Assembly: GCA_963836355.1 (NCBI GenBank)
Contig: CAWIJO010000002.1
Location: 992,001 to 1,056,000, forward strand
DNA length: 64,000 nt
DNA from: Palsa-506 sp963836355
GTDB lineage: Bacteria > Actinomycetota > Actinomycetes > Streptosporangiales > Streptosporangiaceae
Reading direction: 5' to 3'
A model generated the notes under the pieces. The model was not told the DNA's origin. It did not search any database and saw nothing but the letters and a program-made list of their open reading frames with translations. A program made the translations under genes and the position numbers. The first letter of the stretch is position 1. Each line of letters begins with the position of its first letter. Positions 52,967 to 61,108 of this stretch are shown here, piece after piece.

Positions 52967-54466
52967 ATGACGACGCAGCAGACGGCCACCGGCCCCGGCC
53001 TGCCGCATTATCCGCTTGTCATCGACGGCCAGCGGACCGAGTCCAGGTCACGGCGCAGCTATCAGAGCACCGACCCGTTCCGGCAGGCGCCGTGGGCCAC
53101 CGCGGCTGACGGCGACTCAGCCGACGTCGACCTCGCCGTTGCCGCGGCGCGGCGGGCGCTGTCCGGGCCGTGGGGAAAGCTGACCGGATTCGGCCGGGCC
53201 CAGCTCATCCGGCGGCTCGCCGACCTCATCGCGCGTGATGCCGACGAGTTGGCCGAGATCGAGACGCGCGACACCGGCAAGCTGCTGCGCGAGATGCGCG
53301 GCCAGCTAGCCAGCATTCCGGCCTGGTTTCACTACTTCGCCGGGCTGGCGGACAAGCTGCAGGGGTCCACGATTCCCGCGGACAGGCCCAACTTCCTCGT
53401 TTACACCCGGCACGAGCCAGCGGGCGTCGTCGCCGCGATCGTCCCGTGGAACTCGCCGCTGCTGCTGCTGTGCTGGAAGCTCGCGCCGGCCCTGGCAGCC
53501 GGCTGCACCGTGGTCGCCAAGCCGAGCGACTACTCCCCCGCCTCGGCCGTGGAACTGGCCGCCCGCGTCGACGAAGCCGGCTTCCCGCCGGGCGTCTTCA
53601 ACGTCGTGACCGGCTTCGGCCCGGCCGTGGGCAAGGCGCTGGCCGCGCACCCGGGCGTCGACAAGGTCGCCTTCACCGGCTCGACCGGCGTTGGCGCCGA
53701 GGTCGCCAGGGCCGCCGCCAGCAACATCACCGGCGTGCTGCTTGAGCTCGGCGGCAAGTCCGCTCATGTCGTATTCGCCGACGCTGACCTCGATGCCGCC
53801 TGCAACGGGGTAGTGGCCGGGGTCTTCGCGGCGACCGGGCAGACCTGCATGGCCGGCTCACGGCTGCTGGTGCACAGCAGCGTGCACGATGCCCTGGTGG
53901 CGAAGATCGTCAGCCGGGCCAGGTCCATCAGGATCGGCGACCCGCGCGCCGCCGACACCGAGATGGGGCCGCTCGCCACCGAGCCGCAGTACCGCAAGGT
54001 GCTGTCGTTCTTCGAGTCGGCCGCCGCCGAGGGCGCGACGGTGGCAACCGGCGGCCGGGCCGAGGAGACGCTGGGTGGCTACTTCGTGCAGCCAACCGTG
54101 CTTACCAACGTCAAGCCTGCCATGACGGTGGCGTGCGAGGAGGTCTTCGGCCCGGTGCTGTCGGTCCTCGGTTTCGACACCGAGGACGAGGCGGTGGGCC
54201 TGGCCAACGACAGCAGCTACGGCCTGGCCGGCGCCGTCTGGACCAAGGACATTCACCGCGGGCACCGGGTGGCCCATGCGCTGCGGGCCGGCACTGTGTG
54301 GATCAACGCCTACCGGGTGGTCGGGCCCGATGTTCCGTTCGGCGGCATGGGCCGGTCCGGAATCGGCCGCGAGAACGGCGCTGATGCCGTGCACGAGTAC
54401 ACCCAGACAAAGGCCATCTGGGTCGAGCTCACCGGCGGCACCCGGGACCCATTCACACTCGGCTGA
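52967..54466 (+). CDS. Aldehyde dehydrogenase family protein
   Basis: A 499-residue NAD(P)-dependent aldehyde dehydrogenase. Blocks: VAAIVPWNSPLLLLCWKLAPALAAG, KPSDYSPASAVELA, VAFTGSTGVGAEVARAA, catalytic Glu in LLELGGKSAH, catalytic Cys in GQTCMAGSRLLV, EEVFGPVLSVLGFDTEDEA and PFGGMGRSGIGRENG. All active-site residues are present and the length is normal. It is probably of the betaine/phenylacetaldehyde-like class; the aldehyde cannot be named. The start ATG 52967 is preceded by GGGGG. Confidence 0.95.
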   Translation: MTTQQTATGPGLPHYPLVIDGQRTESRSRRSYQSTDPFRQAPWATAADGDSADVDLAVAAARRALSGPWGKLTGFGRAQLIRRLADLIARDADELAEIETRDTGKLLREMRGQLASIPAWFHYFAGLADKLQGSTIPADRPNFLVYTRHEPAGVVAAIVPWNSPLLLLCWKLAPALAAGCTVVAKPSDYSPASAVELAARVDEAGFPPGVFNVVTGFGPAVGKALAAHPGVDKVAFTGSTGVGAEVARAAASNITGVLLELGGKSAHVVFADADLDAACNGVVAGVFAATGQTCMAGSRLLVHSSVHDALVAKIVSRARSIRIGDPRAADTEMGPLATEPQYRKVLSFFESAAAEGATVATGGRAEETLGGYFVQPTVLTNVKPAMTVACEEVFGPVLSVLGFDTEDEAVGLANDSSYGLAGAVWTKDIHRGHRVAHALRAGTVWINAYRVVGPDVPFGGMGRSGIGRENGADAVHEYTQTKAIWVELTGGTRDPFTLG

Positions 54467-54742
54467 CCAGGCCGGAAAGCAGGCTAAGACCGGATTCAGG
54501 CGTCTGCATGGCCGGATGCCCGCCCCCCCTCGGATCCGGGCACCCGGCTATCGCAAGCTGCCGTCACCGGCTCAGGTGGCCGGCCGCAGCACCCGGAGAC
54601 TCGCTGAGGCTCCTGCCCGCTGACTGAACCAGCGGGCTCCATCATGGCGAGCAAATAGCTGTCGCGCGCCGGAGTTATCCCGCCGGATTTCACAGGGTTT
54701 TCCCGGTAGGCTCCTCGCACCGCATAGCTCACACTGAGAGGC

Positions 54743-56519
54743 GTGAACCTTGCCGTGACGCTGCCGGCCCCGCATACGCTGCAGCTGCGCAGGCATTCCC
54801 TGCTCTGGCTGCGCTATGGAACCGTCTTCCCGCCCGCCGTGCTGGCGGCAACCGTCACCTTATGGCCGATGTGGCAGGACCGGCCGCTGCTCGCGCTCGG
54901 CAGCGAAACCGTCTCGCTGGCGCTCGCCGCGACCGGAGTCTTGCTGCTCGACGAGCCGGGCCAGCAGGGCCCGGGGATCATGCTGATCATCTCGGCGGCC
55001 CTGCTGACGGCCGGCTGGCTGAATATCTGGAAGATCGGCCCGTGGCCGCTGATCTCCGTGCCTGGCCAGCCCGGTCGGCACGGTCCTGGCGGCGTGGGCG
55101 ATGTTCCGGTATCCGCGGCCATCATCGGCGTTGCGGCGCAGCCGGCAGTTCTTCTTCGTCCTGACCGGCTGGGTCGTCGGCGCGCAACTCGTCGGCATCG
55201 GCGTTTCCCGGCCTGGCTGGCACCAGTTCCCGGCGGAATCCTGGTGGCCGGCTGTGTACCCGGATGCCGGGCTGTACCAGGCGACGGCGAGTGCCGCGAA
55301 TATCGGCGGGATCATCTTCACCGTCGCCTACATGATGCTGTGGCTCGGCCGGTGGCGGCAGTCACGGGGCATCGAGCGCCGCCTCATCATGCCGATAGCG
55401 ATAGCCGCGGCGGCAGGCTGCGGCGCCACCTTAGCCGAGCTGATCGCGCTGACGGCATCCGCATCGTCCGCCGCGATGAACGCCATCTACACGGTCGAGG
55501 TGTTCCTGCTGGCCTGCGTGCCCGCGGCGTTCGTGATCGCCGTCCTGCAGCGCCGGTTCGCGCGGACCCGGATCGCCGATCTCGTTGTCCAGCTCCGCGG
55601 TCCGGCTCAGCCGGGCACCGTCACCGAAGGACTGCGCCGGGTCCTGCATGATCCCAGCCTTGACGTCTTCTACTGGGTGCCTGACATGGACTCCTATGTA
55701 GACGGCGACGGGTCCGCGATCGCGCATCCCGTGCACAGCGCGAACCGGCTGGTGCTGCCGGTACTGTCAAGTTCCGGCGTGCGGCTGGCGGTCGTGCTGG
55801 CCGATCCGGTGCTGTCCGCCCATGAGGATCTCGTCCAGGCCGCGATCACCGCGAGCTCGCTCGCGCTGGAGAACAGCCACTTGCAGGCGGCCCTGCAAGC
55901 ACAGCTGAAGGAAGTCCGGGCTTCCCGGCAGCGCATCGTCGAAGCAGGCATGTCCGAGCGCCGCCGGCTTGAGCATGATCTGCATGACGGAACTCAGCAG
56001 CGCCTGCTCGCCCTCAAGGTCATGCTCGGCGCGGCCGAGGCTGAGGTGGATAACGCCGCCGCCCGCGCCACGCTCACCAGGATCCGGCAGGAACTCGGCC
56101 AGGTTTTCGATGAACTGCGCGATCTGGCGCACGGGATACATCCAGCGGTGCTGAGTCAGGTGGGGCTGGCCTCGGCGACGGTGACCATGGCCGAGAAGCA
56201 CCTGATCCCCATCGAAGTCATGCTTCCCGACCGCCGGTTCCCCGAGGCTACCGAGCTGACCGCCTACTTCGTGATCTCGGAGGCGATCAGCAACGCCGTC
56301 AAGCATGCCAGCGCCGATCGCATCCGGATCGCCGGCCGCGAGGTCGATCACAGCCTGCGAGTGGAGATCACCGACAACGGCCGCGGCGGCGCCCGGACCA
56401 CTGACGGGACCGGGATTGCGGGCCTTGTCGACCGGGTCAGGGCCCTCGGCGGCGACCTCAGCGTGCACAGCGCCGACGGGCAGGGAACCCGGCTAGAGGC
56501 GAGCATCCCGTGCGCATAG
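54743..56519 (+). pseudogene. NarL-type sensor histidine kinase with one frameshift
   Basis: From GTG 54743 the first part has transmembrane segments (SLLWLRYGTVFPPAVLAATV, ALAATGVLLLDEPGQQG, IMLIISAALLTAGWLN). Near 55060 the sense moves to another frame: SPVGTVLAAWAMFRYPRPSS, further helices, then a GAF-like part. The kinase core follows: His box ERRRLEHDLHDGTQQRLLAL (phospho-His), N box FVISEAISNAVKHASADR, G1 VEITDNGRGGA and G2 GTGIAGLVDRVRALGG. Removing one C from GTGCCTGG (55058-55065) would restore one frame of about 590 codons. The intact response regulator overlaps its 3' end by 10 bp. It could be real or a sequencing error. Confidence 0.85.
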
Positions 56520-57166
56520 CCATCGCCGAGGATCACGCGCTGTTTCGCGAAGGCCTGGTCCTACAGCTGGCCCGGGCGGGCCAGCAGGTGGTCGTCGAGG
56601 CAAACACCGGCGAGGAGCTACTCGCCAGGGTCGGGCAGCAGGCGGTAGACGTCGCGATCCTCGACGTCCGGCTGCCGCCGACCTTCGCCGACGAAGGGCT
56701 CCGCGCGGCGGAGGAACTGGCCGCCCGCAGCCCGGACATCGCGATCCTGCTGCTGTCGGCATACGCGGAGACGGCGTATGCCACCCGGCTGTTCGCCCAG
56801 GGAACCGCCCGGCGTGGCTACCTGCTCAAGGAACGCGTCGACAACGCCGCCGCCCTCTGCGATGCGCTCGACCGGATCTGCGCGGGCGAGTCCGTGCTTG
56901 ACGACTCCATCGTGCAGCGCCTGTTCACCCGCCAGCAGCACCTCAACAGGCTGCGGGAATTAACCGTGCGGGAGTGCGCCGTCCTGCAGCACATGGCCGA
57001 GGGGCGCTCGAATGCCGGCATCGCCCGGACACTGCATCTGGCCGAGAAGACCGTGGAATCCTACGTTGCCAGGATCTTCACTAAGCTCCGGCTGTCCGGC
57101 GAGCAGGACGCCAACCGGCGTGTACTCGCCGTGCTGGCCTGGCTGCGCGGCTCCCCGCCAGCCTGA
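56510..57166 (+). CDS. NarL/LuxR family response regulator
   Basis: A 218-residue two-component response regulator. The receiver domain is seen as IAIAEDHALFREGLV (acidic pair E-D), phospho-Asp in VAILDVRLPP and LLLSAYAE (T/S switch). The GerE/LuxR-type helix-turn-helix is seen as LTVRECAVLQHMAEGRSNAGIARTL and KTVESYVARIFTKL. The start GTG 56510 lies inside the 3' end of the partner kinase, a 10-bp overlap indicating coupling. It is followed by a strong terminator. The target operon is not identifiable. Confidence 0.95.
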   Translation: MRIAIAEDHALFREGLVLQLARAGQQVVVEANTGEELLARVGQQAVDVAILDVRLPPTFADEGLRAAEELAARSPDIAILLLSAYAETAYATRLFAQGTARRGYLLKERVDNAAALCDALDRICAGESVLDDSIVQRLFTRQQHLNRLRELTVRECAVLQHMAEGRSNAGIARTLHLAEKTVESYVARIFTKLRLSGEQDANRRVLAVLAWLRGSPPA

Positions 57167-57202
57167 GCCTGCCGCATCGGCAAGCGAAACGGCTCAGGCT
57201 GG
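57158..57202 (+). terminator. Strong hairpin after the response regulator
   Basis: CCAGCCTGAGCC (57158-57169, spanning the stop codon) and GGCTCAGGCTGG (57191-57202) are perfect 12-bp inverted repeats around a 21-nt loop that itself can fold (TGCCG-CGGCA). There is no U-tract, which is usual in high-G+C actinomycetes. Confidence 0.7.
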
Positions 57203-57489
57203 CGGCTGCTCGGCGACAGCGGGCTCGTATCCGGGCCCGCCCGCAGGTTCCGGTACGGCGGGCCGGTCAGCAGCCTCCTGATTCACGGCGGAACGTCTGC
57301 CTGGTTACCGACGCCGTGCTCCCGCAGCACGGAGAACCAGCGTACAGACGCCGGTATCTCAGCACGTCCGGCAAGCGGCCGCGGGACATCCGTTCGCCCG
57401 CCGGGGTTGCGGATCATCGGACACGGTGCTACAAGGCCAGAGTAGGTGTTCGGCCGCCGGGGCCGGGTCCAGCGCCAGGGAGGGCCAAC

Positions 57490-58083
57490 ATGAGCTTCTT
57501 TGTTGAAGGGGACTACTTCGAGGTGTGCAACTGCGATGTCAGCTGCAACTGCGTATGGCTCGGGACCGCTACCCAGGACAACTGCGACCTCCTGCTGGCC
57601 TGGCATGTCACTAACGGCAGCAAGGACGGCGTGGACCTATCGGGCCTGAACGCCGTGATGGCCGTGCACTCGCCGAAGCGGATGACCGATGGCGGCTGGA
57701 AGGTGGCGCTGTACCTGGACGACCGTGCCTCCGCGGAGCAGTCCCAGGCCATGGGTGCGGTGTTCTCCGGCGGCGCTGGCGGCTACCTCGCCGGGCTGGC
57801 GCCGCTGATCGGCGAGGTCGCCGGGGTAGAGCCGGCCGCGATCACGTTCGAGAAGTCGAACGGCTCGCTGCACGCTGAGGTCTCGGGTGCTCTCTCGATG
57901 CGCAGCGACCAGCTTGTCGGCATGGATGGCCAGGGACCGGCCGTGATCACCAACGCGCCGTTCGGCGCGGTCCCGCAGCCGGTGCGGCAGGCAACGGCGA
58001 AAGACGTGAGCTACCACGGCCACTGGAGCGCGGATTTCACCGGGACGAACAGCTTTGTCACGGACTTCCGGTACGAAGGCTGA
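57490..58083 (+). CDS. DUF1326 domain protein
   Basis: A 197-residue DUF1326 protein. The N-terminus FVEGDYFEVCNCDVSCNCVWLG holds the family's cysteine cluster, CNCDVSCNC, which resembles a soft-metal (for example Cu or Zn) binding site. The remainder (LDLSGLNAVMAVHSPKRM, WSADFTGTNSFVTDFRYEG) is typical of the family. No signal peptide is seen, so it is cytoplasmic. ATG 57490 follows AGGGAGG. It is followed 14 bp later by a DUF2182 membrane protein gene. The two families often occur together and neither has a proven function. Confidence 0.9.
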   Translation: MSFFVEGDYFEVCNCDVSCNCVWLGTATQDNCDLLLAWHVTNGSKDGVDLSGLNAVMAVHSPKRMTDGGWKVALYLDDRASAEQSQAMGAVFSGGAGGYLAGLAPLIGEVAGVEPAAITFEKSNGSLHAEVSGALSMRSDQLVGMDGQGPAVITNAPFGAVPQPVRQATAKDVSYHGHWSADFTGTNSFVTDFRYEG

Positions 58084-58096
58084 CCGGGGCTCCGCC

Positions 58097-58903
58097 GTGA
58101 CTGACCAGGCCGGCCCGATCCCCGCCACCCGGCCCGTGCAGGCGCTGCCGCCGCGCCAGCTCGCGCTGCCGTGGCTCGCGGCCGCCGCGGTCGCGGTTGC
58201 GGCCTGGGCAATCACCGTTATGAAAGCCCGGGACATGGGTAACGGGCCCGGGACAATGGGCCTCGCGCTGCTGCCCTTCCTCGGGCTGTGGATAGTGATG
58301 ATGTCCGCGATGATGCTGCCGTCGGTCGCGCCGGTCGCGGTGCTGTGGACCCGTTCGATTAGCGGTACCTCAACCGGCCCGGGCCGGGTCGCGCGGATGA
58401 GCATGTTCCTCGGCGGCTACCTGCTGGCCTGGGCCGCGTGCGGGGCCGTCGCCTTCGCGGTCCTGGCCGGGACCGGCCGGCTGCCCGCGGCGTCCCCGAC
58501 GGCGGCGAAGTGGCTTGGCGTGGCGATCTTCCTCACCGCAGGCGTCTATCAGCTCACCCCATGGAAGGACTGGTGCCTGCGCCGCTGCCGCTCGCCGCTC
58601 GGCGCGCTAATGCATTACCTCGGGTTCAGGGGCCGCAGCCGCGACGTCCGCGTCGGCCTGCATCACGGAGCGACGTGCGCCGGGTGCTGCTGGGGCCTGA
58701 TGATCGTGCTGATCGCCGTCGGCGTGATGAACCTGGCGGTCATGGCGGGACTCGCGGCGGTCATTTTCGCTGAGAAGCTCTGGCGTCACGGCAAGCTGTT
58801 TGGCCAGGCCGTCGGGATTCTGCTGGTGGCGGCCGGCATCCTGGCCGTCTGGTTCCCATGGCTGCTTCCTGGCCTGCACGTCACCGCGATGCCGGTGATG
58901 TAG
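58097..58903 (+). CDS. DUF2182 integral membrane protein
   Basis: A 268-residue DUF2182 protein with about six to seven transmembrane helices. It has conserved segments PFLGLWIVMMSAMMLPSVAPV, LGGYLLAWAACGAVAF, LTPWKDWCLRRCRSPLGALM and HHGATCAGCCWGLMIVLIAVGVM. The cysteines of KDWCLRRCRSP and GATCAGCCWG, with nearby His and Met residues (MMSAMMLP, a Met-rich helix), suggest metal handling; the family is described as predicted metal-binding. The start GTG 58097 is the first with family likeness. It forms an operon with the DUF1326 gene and may export or shuttle a metal that DUF1326 binds. Confidence 0.9.
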   Translation: MTDQAGPIPATRPVQALPPRQLALPWLAAAAVAVAAWAITVMKARDMGNGPGTMGLALLPFLGLWIVMMSAMMLPSVAPVAVLWTRSISGTSTGPGRVARMSMFLGGYLLAWAACGAVAFAVLAGTGRLPAASPTAAKWLGVAIFLTAGVYQLTPWKDWCLRRCRSPLGALMHYLGFRGRSRDVRVGLHHGATCAGCCWGLMIVLIAVGVMNLAVMAGLAAVIFAEKLWRHGKLFGQAVGILLVAAGILAVWFPWLLPGLHVTAMPVM

Positions 58904-58930
58904 CACCTGCGGATAGCTGCAGCGGCCTCC

Positions 58931-59878
58931 TCAGGCTGGTGCTGCGAAGATCCCACGGCTGGTGCTGCGAAGATCCCACGGCTGGAGCACGGCGTAAAGA
59001 GCTTCGCTCATGGGGACGCTGACGCCGGTCCGCGCAGCCCGCCTGGTGACCTCTCCGAGTAGCGCTTCCAGCTCGGTTGCCCCGCCGCGGTCCAGGTCGT
59101 GATAGAGCGATGAGTAACTGCCAGCCTCCAGGCTGTCAGCGAAGGCCAGATGACGGTCTGGCAGGTCGGCGGGCAGGCTGATCGCCTCCGCCGTGGCTAC
59201 CGCGCAGACTTCTGCGGCTACCTCGCGGAACAACTCGCGCGATGCCGGTGCCGCCCGGATCTCACCGATGGGCAGGCGGATGGCAGCGGTCGTCCCCGCG
59301 AGCGCGCAGATGAAGGCGAACTTCGTCCACAGCGTCGCGCGGATATCGCTGCTCTGCTCGGCCTCGAAGCCAGCCGACTGGCAGGCCATGACCAGCCTGC
59401 CCAGCCGTTCGGACCGCGCGCCGCTCCACTCGCCGACGACAATTGCCGCAGGACCGCCGGTGTGCTCGATCATGCCGGGCTGCGCGACCTGGGCAAAGAT
59501 GTACGCTGCTCCGCCCGCGACCCGTTCGGGGCCCGCGGCCGCCGCGAGCTTCTCCTCGTTGTCGATCCCGTTCTGCAGCGAGATCACCGCCGTGTTCTCG
59601 TGCAGCAACGGGCCGAGTCCCGCTGCGACCTGCTCAGTGTGGTAGCACTTGACGGCCACCAGCACATAGTCGACCGGCCCCGCCTCGGCCGGGTTGCTCG
59701 TCGCGACCACCGGGGCCAGCTCGAAGTCGCCGTGCACGCTGGCCACCCGCAGACCGCTGGCCTGCAGCGCCGCCAGGTGCGCACCGCGGGAGATGAAGCA
59801 GACATCAACTCCGGACCTGGCCAGCTTCCCGCCGAAAAAGCCGCCGACCCCGCCAGCCCCGAACACCGCGACCTTCAT
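58931..59878 (-). CDS. Ketopantoate reductase-like (ApbA/PanE family) protein
   Basis: A 315-residue protein of the 2-dehydropantoate 2-reductase family. The Rossmann start is MKVAVFGAGGVGGFFGGKLA. Then come CFISRGAHLAALQASGLRV, VKCYHTEQVA (Lys of the catalytic VK), SLQNGIDNEEKL, KFAFICALAGTTAAIRLP, and the C-terminal catalytic region with SLYHDLDRGGATELEALLGEV (Glu) and the following Arg. It reduces ketopantoate with NADPH in coenzyme A synthesis, but many family members in actinomycetes have other 2-oxoacid substrates. ATG 59878 follows GGAGCGGG. The last codons lie in a 23-bp tandem repeat. Confidence 0.92.
   Translation of the reverse strand: MKVAVFGAGGVGGFFGGKLARSGVDVCFISRGAHLAALQASGLRVASVHGDFELAPVVATSNPAEAGPVDYVLVAVKCYHTEQVAAGLGPLLHENTAVISLQNGIDNEEKLAAAAGPERVAGGAAYIFAQVAQPGMIEHTGGPAAIVVGEWSGARSERLGRLVMACQSAGFEAEQSSDIRATLWTKFAFICALAGTTAAIRLPIGEIRAAPASRELFREVAAEVCAVATAEAISLPADLPDRHLAFADSLEAGSYSSLYHDLDRGGATELEALLGEVTRRAARTGVSVPMSEALYAVLQPWDLRSTSRGIFAAPA
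58934..58979. repeat. 23-bp tandem duplication at the 3' end of the PanE-like gene
   Basis: A 23-bp unit beginning GGCTGGTGCTGCGAAG is repeated exactly at 58934 and 58957, then begins again for 6 bp. As 23 is not a multiple of three, it changed the C-terminal residues of the gene. Confidence 0.95.
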
Positions 59879-60048
59879 GCCCGCTCCATGGCTTCCTCCG
59901 CCCGTCCGGCGGCACCGCGGCAATGCCCGCGATCGTGCTGACCGGCCTTCCGGCATTGGATGCAGCCGCCGCGGAATCCGCCGGCAATCTGGCTGCGGCC
60001 GATCCTATAGCGTGACCCGCCGCTGCGGCGACCGCTGATCGGGCAGCG

Positions 60049-60276
60049 CGGACGACGCTGTTCTGCCTGTGGCTGGCCTGGTCCCGGTACCCGGTGGTGC
60101 TGCCGCTGCTGGACAAGACGTGGCCGTCGGTGGCGAACGCGGTCGACGTCGCGCTGCGAACCAGCAACCAGTGTCCCTTGACTCAGCCACGGGTGACGGC
60201 AGGGCTGTGCCAACGCCGCCTGTCAGATTGGCAGCGGGCGAACGTGCGCAGCCGAGGGTTTGCGGAAGTTGAGTGA
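60049..60276 (+). pseudogene. IS21-like transposase (integrase core) remnant
   Basis: A start-less frame reads RTTLFCLWLAWSRYPVVLPL then DKTWPSVANAVDVALR. This matches the beginning of the DDE/rve integrase domain of actinobacterial IS21-type transposases (FCAWLAWSRxRVVxxxxDKTxxSVxAxLDxxLR). The conserved GGVPTYxLTDN that should follow is absent; instead the frame runs on to a stop at 60276 without family likeness. No inverted-repeat ends were seen. It is an old insertion scar. Confidence 0.55.
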
Positions 60277-60522
60277 GGAATCGGCGGCGGGAGTGACTGC
60301 CTGGCACGACGGGCCAGCCCGGCCATGCATGGAGCGGTGAACTTTCCGACCTATGAGCTGTGCGTGCCAGAAGCCTCGTCCACGTCACACGGCCAGGCGG
60401 TGTTCGCCCGCTCTCTAGCAGTGCAACCACCTATCGGGTTCGGCAGGCTCCTATCGGGTGCGGTGCCGGCCCAGGCGGGCGAGCGGAATGCGGAGCAGTG
60501 CGCCTGAGGTTGACCGGAAGGA

Positions 60523-60826
60523 CATGCGCGCTGGCCGACGGGAGCTACGGCGACTCGGTGCGCACTTCGGGGTCCGGGACAACGACATCACCTTCACCGG
60601 CCCTGCCCCGGCCGGGTCCGGGATCCATCTGGACGCCATCTCCGGGCCGATCGACCAGGCGATGATCACCGGCGTGACCGTCGCGCTCAACTCCGCCCGC
60701 GGTGCGCTCCGCTCGCTTAATTGCTCGCAGACCGGAGGGAGCTTCCCGCAACCGATCATCTCGCTCGGCAACCGGTGGACCGTCGCGCCGACCTGCCCGG
60801 TCGCTACACTGCAGGCAGGTCAGTAA
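60523..60826 (+). CDS. Hypothetical protein fragment
   Basis: A frame from ATG 60523 (AAGG just upstream) encodes about 100 residues with a protein-like pattern (LGAHFGVRDNDITFTGPAP, ISGPIDQAMITGVTVALNSA, PIISLGNRWTVAPTCPVAT). The frame is open upstream from 60458. I do not recognise a family. It could be a genuine small protein or the remnant of a larger one, as it lies next to an insertion-sequence scar in a gene-poor stretch. Confidence 0.35.
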
Positions 60827-61108
60827 CCCGGCGCCGGGCGCGTCGACGACGATCCGCATCGTCTCAACGTCATCGGCACCCACCGGCCCCGACCTGGCCG
60901 GTACGGACGAGACGGCCATTCATCTCGGTTTACAGCCGTGCCGAAGCGCCAGGCCCGGATCACCGGACTTTAGCGGCGCTAACGGCCACATTGCGCGAGA
61001 ACACATGATCACGCGGAGGCCGATCTCACGCCCGGCGACGCGCCGGGCACACCAGTGCAAGGCCGCAAAGCACCCAAAGGCGCAGCCGGGCAGGTTAAAA
61101 CGACAAGC
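60827..61108. other. Gene-poor stretch
   Basis: No supported gene on either strand. Together with 59879-60522 it forms a 1.2-kb gene-poor interval marked by the IS21-like scar. Confidence 0.45.
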
